DNA from: Candidatus Bathyarchaeota archaeon
GTDB taxonomy: Archaea; Thermoproteota; Bathyarchaeia; Bathyarchaeales; DTEX01
Reading direction: 5' to 3'
Assembly: GCA_018397055.1 (NCBI GenBank)
Contig: JAGTQS010000057.1
Coordinates: 1 to 10,071, forward strand
DNA: 10,071 nucleotides
Below are positions 5,625 to 10,071 of this stretch, piece by piece (the stretch's first letter is position 1; each line of letters opens with the position of its first letter). A program made the position numbers and the translations under genes. The notes beneath the pieces were generated by a model. The model had not been told where the DNA came from. It saw only the letters and a list, made by a program, of their open reading frames with translations, and made no database searches.

Positions 5625-6686
5625 ATGATTGAAGATGAGTTGACGCCGAGAGAGCGGTGGATGGCTACGCTGAAACGCCAAAAGCCCGACCGTGTCCCCA
5701 TGGACTATTGGGCCACTCTTGAAGTCACAGAACGGCTTATGCTGGAACTCAGATGTAAGACATTAAAGGAAATATACGAAAAACTGCACATAGACGCAGT
5801 TATTTCAGTTTGGCCAAAATACGTAGGACCAAAAATACCAGACGGCTCTAACATCTATGGTTGCCGCTTCAAAGAAGTAAAACATAAAACAGGAACATAC
5901 AGCGAAATAATCTACAGCCCACTTGCCGAATACAAGACAGTCAGCGAAATCAAAAAGCATTACACGTGGCCAACCGTGGACATGTACGACTACTCCGAAA
6001 TTCCAGACCAAATCAGAGGCTTCGATGACTACCCAATTAGGGGAGGAGGCTCAGAGCCCTTTCTCATCTACAAAGAACTTCGAGGCATGAAACAGGCCTT
6101 TCTAGATCTTTACCTTCACCCCGACATTGTGCACTACTGCCTCGACCAGCTGTTTGAGTTCTGCTACGAGAATACAAAACTGATTTACAAACAAATTCCA
6201 GGAAAAATCTTGCTCAGCTACGTCGCGGAAGACTTCGGTGGACAAACAGGCCTCCTGTTCAGCCCTGAGCACATTCGGGAATTTTTGCTTCCTAGAATGA
6301 AACGTATGATAGACCTTGCGCACAGCAACAACGTCTACGTCTTCCACCACAGCGACGGCTCGATAAGAAAGATTATTCCCGACATGATTGAGGCAGGCAT
6401 CGACATTCTTAACCCTATACAGTGGAGATGCAAAGACATGGACAGAGAAACACTAAAACGCGAGTTTGGAGACAAAGTAGTCTTTCACGGAGCAATGGAC
6501 AACCAGTACACGCTTGCCTTCGGAACCGAGGCAGATGTTCGGCAAGAGGTTAAAGACAACATCAGAATCCTCGGAAAAGGAGGAGGCTTCATTCTGGCGC
6601 CCTGCCACAACATCCAACCCGTAACTCCTACACGAAATATTCTCGCCATGTACGATGAAGGATACAAGCAAGGAAAACTTATTTAA
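5625..6686 (+). CDS. Uroporphyrinogen decarboxylase-fold protein, likely methyltransferase-like
   Basis: The 353 residues match the URO-D (beta/alpha)8 superfamily, which includes HemE and the zinc-dependent corrinoid methyltransferases MtaA, MtbA and CmuA. The N-terminus has TPRERWMATLKRQKPDRVPMD, the usual opening of this family. Later features are VAEDFGGQTGLLFSPE (200-215), the beta-strand turn VFHHSDGSI (239-247), IEAGIDILNPIQW (255-267), FHGAMDNQYTLAFGT (287-301) and GGGFILAPCHNIQP (319-332). In MtaA-like enzymes zinc is bound by His-X-Cys and a later Cys. Here the first pair reads H242-S-D244, so the Cys is replaced by Asp, while C327 is kept. A heme role is unlikely because HemE-type active-site signatures are not evident. 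No corrinoid protein gene is nearby, so the substrate is unknown. The ATG at 5625 fits the family start, although the SD is weak. The stop overlaps that of the convergent gene. Confidence 0.85.
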   Translation: MIEDELTPRERWMATLKRQKPDRVPMDYWATLEVTERLMLELRCKTLKEIYEKLHIDAVISVWPKYVGPKIPDGSNIYGCRFKEVKHKTGTYSEIIYSPLAEYKTVSEIKKHYTWPTVDMYDYSEIPDQIRGFDDYPIRGGGSEPFLIYKELRGMKQAFLDLYLHPDIVHYCLDQLFEFCYENTKLIYKQIPGKILLSYVAEDFGGQTGLLFSPEHIREFLLPRMKRMIDLAHSNNVYVFHHSDGSIRKIIPDMIEAGIDILNPIQWRCKDMDRETLKREFGDKVVFHGAMDNQYTLAFGTEADVRQEVKDNIRILGKGGGFILAPCHNIQPVTPTRNILAMYDEGYKQGKLI

Positions 6687-7159
6687 TCAAGCTTCACAAC
6701 CTTGCAGCATCTCCGCTCCAGATGACCCATAAAGTCAACGCCTGCTTGGGCTTTCTCTTCCTCCTCTTCAAGGTACTTTTGGAAGCCAACTTCTTTAACC
6801 CGCCTATAATTGTCGACAACAAAAGGGTACCATTCCCGTTGATAGGCAGTGTGTTCACAAGATAGATAATCGTCGCAGAGAAGGCAGCTCTCGAGATTTT
6901 TACCTGCAGCACACTTCTTGTTTTCGCAAGGAGCTCCGCCACCATTCAGACACAATTGACACTGAGATTGCGAAAACCACTCTAACCCTTTTCTAAACTC
7001 GTTGAAATTAAACGATTTAACCACGTTTTCAACCCAGTCAAAGCGAACCGTGTCAACAAGCCTTTTCAATTCACCAGCTGCAAATCTGACCCTTCCGTTT
7101 CCGTATGGACACTGTCCACAATAGACGCCACATACAGCATAAGAGAATTTCCTATCCAT
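6683..7159 (-). CDS. DUF3795-like Cys-rich protein
   Basis: The function is unknown. This 158-residue soluble protein opens with YAVCGVYCGQCPY (C10, C14, C17), the signature of the DUF3795 family. It continues with CQLC (67-70), C78, C83, CLLC (92-95) and C101, and ends with CC (151-152) and an acidic helix EEEEEK (131-136). The cysteine spacing suggests bound zinc or an iron-sulfur cluster. The start at 7159 puts the cysteine signature at the very N-terminus, as in the family. A TATA-like CTTTTTATGG lies at 7193-7202. It converges with the URO-D-like gene, and both stop codons share the TTAA at 6683-6686. The HprK-like gene ends 98 bp upstream on the same strand, after which a T-run (7242-7247) may stop transcription, so membership in that operon is uncertain. 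Confidence 0.78.
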   Translation of the reverse strand: MDRKFSYAVCGVYCGQCPYGNGRVRFAAGELKRLVDTVRFDWVENVVKSFNFNEFRKGLEWFSQSQCQLCLNGGGAPCENKKCAAGKNLESCLLCDDYLSCEHTAYQREWYPFVVDNYRRVKEVGFQKYLEEEEEKAQAGVDFMGHLERRCCKVVKLD

Positions 7160-7241
7160 TCACAACAACCCTTCTATTAATGTCATATTCAACCATAAAA
7201 AGAAATACATAACAAAATGAAAATTAAACGAGAAACGTGAC

Positions 7242-7247
7242 AAAAAA
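7242..7247 (-). terminator. T-run after the HprK-like gene
   Basis: Read on the minus strand, TTTTTT at 7242-7247 begins about 10 bases past the stop of the HprK-like gene (7258) and is followed by further T-rich sequence. This is the usual form of an archaeal terminator. No hairpin is needed or obvious. Confidence 0.4.
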
Positions 7248-7257
7248 GACGGATAAA

Positions 7258-8340
7258 CTAACTTTTCGTTATTTTAATAATGATGTCTCGGATAGTTTCA
7301 ACGTTGGCGACGATGTTTATCTGATAAGGCTCAGCTATCTCAAAAAGCCTCCTAAAAAGCTGCGCACGCTTTCTAATCTTCCGTTCAGTGTAAATCGTCA
7401 AATAGTTATTATAGAATTGCTCAGGCGCATTCATCAAGATGTCAACCGCCTCATCAGGTGAAAGAGACTTCGCTACAACACTCTCTTTCGGATCTCTCTC
7501 AAGCAAAAAACACTTGTTAATCCTGATCTCGTTCACAACCTTCTGAGGGCTCAAAATCTCCCTCGGATCAATCATCACCCTCGGATCAGGAGGCAAAAAT
7601 TTTTCCCTCGGGTCATCAGGCTTCACGTTCTCAAGCTTATGTGTGCGAAAAACAGGTTCCAGCCAAGGAAAGTTTTCAATCGAGTTTGTCCGCATATAAA
7701 ATTGTCTTTCAGAAGCCTTCCCAATAGCCTTTCCAGCCTCAAACTCAACAAAAATCCAATCGTCCTGATGAAACTCGCCGCTTGGATGGTGAATCGCCGG
7801 ACCATAAGAATGCGTCGTCTTTCCAGTGTTAGTAGGCGCAATAAGGAGGTAACCCTTACCGTCGATGGCTCCTGAAGCGCCATGAACCGAAAGAATATCA
7901 TATTGGTCTTCGAAAATGTCAGCCGCAATACCCAACGCCGTGGGCTTCGTTTGCCCATAGTAATCTTGGTTGAATATGATGGCTGTTTTTGTTTCCGTAT
8001 TATATAGTCCACCAGCGTTAATTTCTGGATTCTGCATTGGCCCGTCATAGTAGTCTTTAAGTCGGATTTTTCCTCCATCATTAATTGTGTACACTTGACC
8101 ATGAGGAATAACGTTGTGCGAGTAGGACCACCAATTGTCCCGCCAAAAATCGTAAACATGCTCAATGTTCGTGTAAAGCCTAATGTTTAAACCGTCGAAA
8201 AACGCGTTGTCCACGTATCGCACAAAAGGCTTGCAGTACTCAACCAGCTCATCCCTTACGTCCTCAGAAATTCTCATCGGATACTTTGGAGAAAAATAGT
8301 TAACTCTGCCTGGAAACCTTGTTATACAATAGCTACACAT
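7258..8340 (-). CDS. HPr kinase/PEP carboxykinase-like P-loop protein
   Basis: This is a 360-residue soluble protein whose centre resembles the HPr kinase/PEPCK fold. SVHGASGAIDGKGYLLIAPT runs into the P-loop APTNTGKTT (168-176). H153 lies 15 residues before the loop, as the catalytic His does in HPr kinase. FHQDDW supplies the paired Asp (D193, D194) expected for Mg-ATP and phosphoryl transfer, and FYMRTN (214-219) may hold the following Arg. The N-terminal 130 residues (MCSYC CxxC, FWRDNWWSYSHN) and the Arg/Lys-rich C-terminus are not recognisable. The classical HPr-recognition signature is absent and archaea mostly lack the HPr/PTS system, so the phosphoacceptor is probably something else. 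The gene starts 23 bp after ppcA, with SD GGAGGA (minus strand, 8351-8356) ten bases from the ATG, so co-translation with PEP carboxylase is likely. A role in controlling PEPC or in PEP metabolism is inference from the context. Confidence 0.65.
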   Translation of the reverse strand: MCSYCITRFPGRVNYFSPKYPMRISEDVRDELVEYCKPFVRYVDNAFFDGLNIRLYTNIEHVYDFWRDNWWSYSHNVIPHGQVYTINDGGKIRLKDYYDGPMQNPEINAGGLYNTETKTAIIFNQDYYGQTKPTALGIAADIFEDQYDILSVHGASGAIDGKGYLLIAPTNTGKTTHSYGPAIHHPSGEFHQDDWIFVEFEAGKAIGKASERQFYMRTNSIENFPWLEPVFRTHKLENVKPDDPREKFLPPDPRVMIDPREILSPQKVVNEIRINKCFLLERDPKESVVAKSLSPDEAVDILMNAPEQFYNNYLTIYTERKIRKRAQLFRRLFEIAEPYQINIVANVETIRDIIIKITKS

Positions 8341-8350
8341 TTTTCAACAT

Positions 8351-8356
8351 TCCTCC
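8351..8356 (-). promoter_or_regulatory. Strong SD in the ppcA-kinase gap
   Basis: GGAGGA on the minus strand is the strongest SD in the window. It lies ten bases before the ATG at 8340 and wholly within the 23-bp gap after the ppcA stop. It fixes the kinase-like start and argues for one bicistronic message. Confidence 0.7.
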
Positions 8357-8363
8357 AAAAACA

Positions 8364-9974
8364 TCAAGCAAGCGACTTCCTAATTCTTCCAAGGTCAAGA
8401 ACCATCTTGCTCAGATTTTCCTTGCTAACCCCGTTGAGATAATGAGATACAGTAGACTTGTTAATCATAACGGCCAGTTTCCTGCCGCTAGTGGCTTTTC
8501 CAGTAAGCATCTCCTTAATATAAGAGGAAGCAAGCCTACTGAGAATAAGATAGCTGCTGTCAGGCTCCTCGAGGTCAACAAATTTCTCTAGTGCTTCAAT
8601 ACTTTTTAACAGTCTTTTTGTTAACAGAATATTGCTTTCAAGACTTCTGTCAAGAAATTTCGATGCAAACTTGACATCGACCTCCAACATTGGGTAGATT
8701 TCACTGAACAGCCTTTCAACAGCCTTCTCACCCATCACATCACTGATTTCCATGAGAGCTGTCCCTAACCCGATGAATTCCGGAGGCAACCCACAAGTGT
8801 AGGAAGAAGCAACAAACCTCACCCACCTAGGAGGCTTGTGAAAGGCAGCGTAAGCATAACCCATAATGCTTTTCTTAACATCCTTATCTGGACACAACCG
8901 CAATATACTTTCAACATTTCTTAATTCCCTATAGTAAGCAACTTCCTCAACATTCAACAAACGTTCCCGTTGATCAGGAATGTACTCAGAAATTACAGCG
9001 ATTTTCTCAGCGATCTCAGAAAGCTCAAGCAAGTAATTTTTGGCGAAGATGAAGATCATACGTTCAATGTCTCGAAGTTGATCCTCATCGTACACAATTG
9101 GAGAACGGTTCACCGCTTCCCTCATTTTCTCGATCAAAGCTCTTGTATCTTCAGCACCATGATCATATCTCAATCCAGATTGAATCGTAAAAGTGCGGGT
9201 GCCTTGATACTCCCTCAGAAAGTTATCTGCGTTTTCAAGAGTCATGTGCCCTCTGAAAGGAAGACAGCCACAACCCAAAATTGGATGCACCTGGACGCCA
9301 AAGTTGTCTCCTGTTTTCTTACATCCAGAAATGGCAACCTTACAAGAAAGCGCAGAAGCCACATGCCCATAAAGAAGAGCAGCCTCAGACTTTCCGATAA
9401 AAACCCTTGCATGGCCTTCTGGAGATATGTCTTTTGCATAAGTTGAAAGAACCTGCTCAACTGAAAGTTGTTCAGCAAGACCACCGAAAAGCGGAATAAT
9501 CCTAATAGTCACGTCTTCAGTCTTCATCTTAAGGTGCTTTCCAACAACTCTAAGAATATCCTCGCATCTTATTCTGCAGTTTCTCAGCTCCTCAGTTGAA
9601 GTAACCGCTGCCTGAATAACCTCCGTAATCCCCTGTTGCCCATAATTATCGAAGCAGTACTTTATCCCCTCGACAATTGCAGTTATAGTCATTATCTGCC
9701 TGAAAGGCTCCTCCTCAAATGAACTAACCATGCGAGGCGTAACAAACACGTCGCTTCCAGGAACAAACTTTGTCCTTTCATGTATTCTCTGAATAATCTG
9801 TCCAATTTGGTGGTATGGCGTAAGCTTACCCATATAATCCACTAAATATTCATCACACCCAAACCCTTCCACCTCAAACGAACGGACAGCCTCGTCCACC
9901 TCATCCCTTATAGGAACAAACTTTGTAGCGGAATCAGCGTGCTGAGTTGCCATCGCAACAGGAATTTTCTGCAA
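8364..9974 (-). CDS. ppcA: Archaeal-type phosphoenolpyruvate carboxylase
   Basis: It catalyses PEP + bicarbonate to oxaloacetate + phosphate, replenishing the C4 pool for biosynthesis or a partial citric acid cycle. The protein belongs to the archaeal-type PEPC family (PEPcase_2), which is much shorter than bacterial PEPC. Its 536 residues sit at the upper end of the family range. Supporting segments are MATQHADS near the N-terminus (8-15, equivalent to MSTQHPDN), GFGCDEYLVDYMGK (37-50), VTIRIIPLFGG (155-165), VFIGKSEAALLYGH (191-204), PILGCGCLPFRGH (231-243), TRTFTIQSGLRYD (259-271) and SSYTCGLPPEFIGLGTAL (390-407). The start is TTG at 9972-9974, with SD AAGGTG seven bases upstream. Residues about 497-520 look like a helix-turn-helix (GRKLAVMINKSTVSHYLNG), which may be an extension or a chance resemblance. 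It is the first gene of a likely operon with the HprK-like gene. Confidence 0.93.
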   Translation of the reverse strand: MQKIPVAMATQHADSATKFVPIRDEVDEAVRSFEVEGFGCDEYLVDYMGKLTPYHQIGQIIQRIHERTKFVPGSDVFVTPRMVSSFEEEPFRQIMTITAIVEGIKYCFDNYGQQGITEVIQAAVTSTEELRNCRIRCEDILRVVGKHLKMKTEDVTIRIIPLFGGLAEQLSVEQVLSTYAKDISPEGHARVFIGKSEAALLYGHVASALSCKVAISGCKKTGDNFGVQVHPILGCGCLPFRGHMTLENADNFLREYQGTRTFTIQSGLRYDHGAEDTRALIEKMREAVNRSPIVYDEDQLRDIERMIFIFAKNYLLELSEIAEKIAVISEYIPDQRERLLNVEEVAYYRELRNVESILRLCPDKDVKKSIMGYAYAAFHKPPRWVRFVASSYTCGLPPEFIGLGTALMEISDVMGEKAVERLFSEIYPMLEVDVKFASKFLDRSLESNILLTKRLLKSIEALEKFVDLEEPDSSYLILSRLASSYIKEMLTGKATSGRKLAVMINKSTVSHYLNGVSKENLSKMVLDLGRIRKSLA

Positions 9975-9981
9975 TCGGTCA

Positions 9982-10026
9982 CACCTTTAATTGCTCGTAA
10001 TAAGCATACGAGGACTATTTTTAAAT
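9982..10026 (-). promoter_or_regulatory. ppcA promoter and SD
   Basis: On the minus strand, the TATA box ATTTAAAAATA (10015-10025) is preceded by a purine-rich BRE-like CGAAAC and would start transcription near 9994. AAGGTG (9982-9987) then serves as SD seven bases before the TTG start. The short leader leaves little room for other regulation. Confidence 0.55.
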
Positions 10027-10071
10027 GTTTCGGAAAAAAATTACGATTTTCGTATAAAAAAAAGCGAAAAA

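Noticed and set aside
5625..6686. Annotation as heme-pathway HemE
   Set aside because: The GGGFILAPCHNIQP and HSDGS motifs and the lack of heme-pathway neighbours fit the methyltransferase-like branch of the fold better.
7623..8165. 180-codon minus-strand frame inside the kinase-like gene
   Set aside because: It overlaps, in another frame, the gene that carries the P-loop and paired Asp motifs, and its own protein shows no recognisable motif.
8970..9446. Plus-strand 158-codon open frame antisense to ppcA
   Set aside because: It lies wholly inside a clear PEP carboxylase gene, has no family features or SD, and its composition is that of a shadow frame.

Overview
The window looks like a chromosomal segment of an archaeon with intermediate base composition. 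A lineage such as Bathyarchaeia would fit, but that is inference. The archaeal signs are TATA-like boxes about 20-27 nt upstream of probable transcription starts, an archaeal-type PEP carboxylase, Shine-Dalgarno (SD) motifs of the GGTG/GTGATC kind, and TTG and GTG start codons. I see no mobile element, CRISPR array, tRNA or rRNA.

Right part (about 6680-10030, minus strand): archaeal-type PEP carboxylase (ppcA, TTG start, clear promoter and SD) is followed after 23 bp by a P-loop protein resembling HPr kinase/PEP carboxykinase, with a strong SD in the gap. After a further 98 bp comes a Cys-rich DUF3795-like protein. The PEPC ends in a helix-turn-helix-like segment. The pairing of a PEP carboxylase with a PEPCK/HprK-fold kinase is the most suggestive functional association here.

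Middle (5625-6686, plus strand): a uroporphyrinogen-decarboxylase-fold protein, more probably a methyltransferase-like paralogue than a heme enzyme. It converges on the DUF3795-like gene so tightly that the two stop codons overlap in one TTAA. Upstream lies a 421-bp divergent promoter region with two strong TATA boxes, a C-tract and a leader hairpin.

Left part (341-5203, mostly minus strand): a [NiFe]-hydrogenase maturation block comprising a HycI-type endopeptidase, hypF, hypC and hypD. HypF and HypC, with HypD (and HypE, not present), build and carry the Fe(CN)2CO group; the protease then trims the large subunit after nickel insertion. Hydrogenase structural genes and hypA, hypB and hypE are not in the window. 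A possible operator palindrome sits between the hypF TATA box and its start.

Between hypC and hypD, on the opposite strand, is a small gene (1760-1909) for a 49-residue hyperacidic protein built from tandem DWEDEE repeats, with a good SD. It is the least explained element in the window. The left edge holds the N-terminus of a Rossmann-fold oxidoreductase resembling the homoserine-dehydrogenase-like/SAF family.
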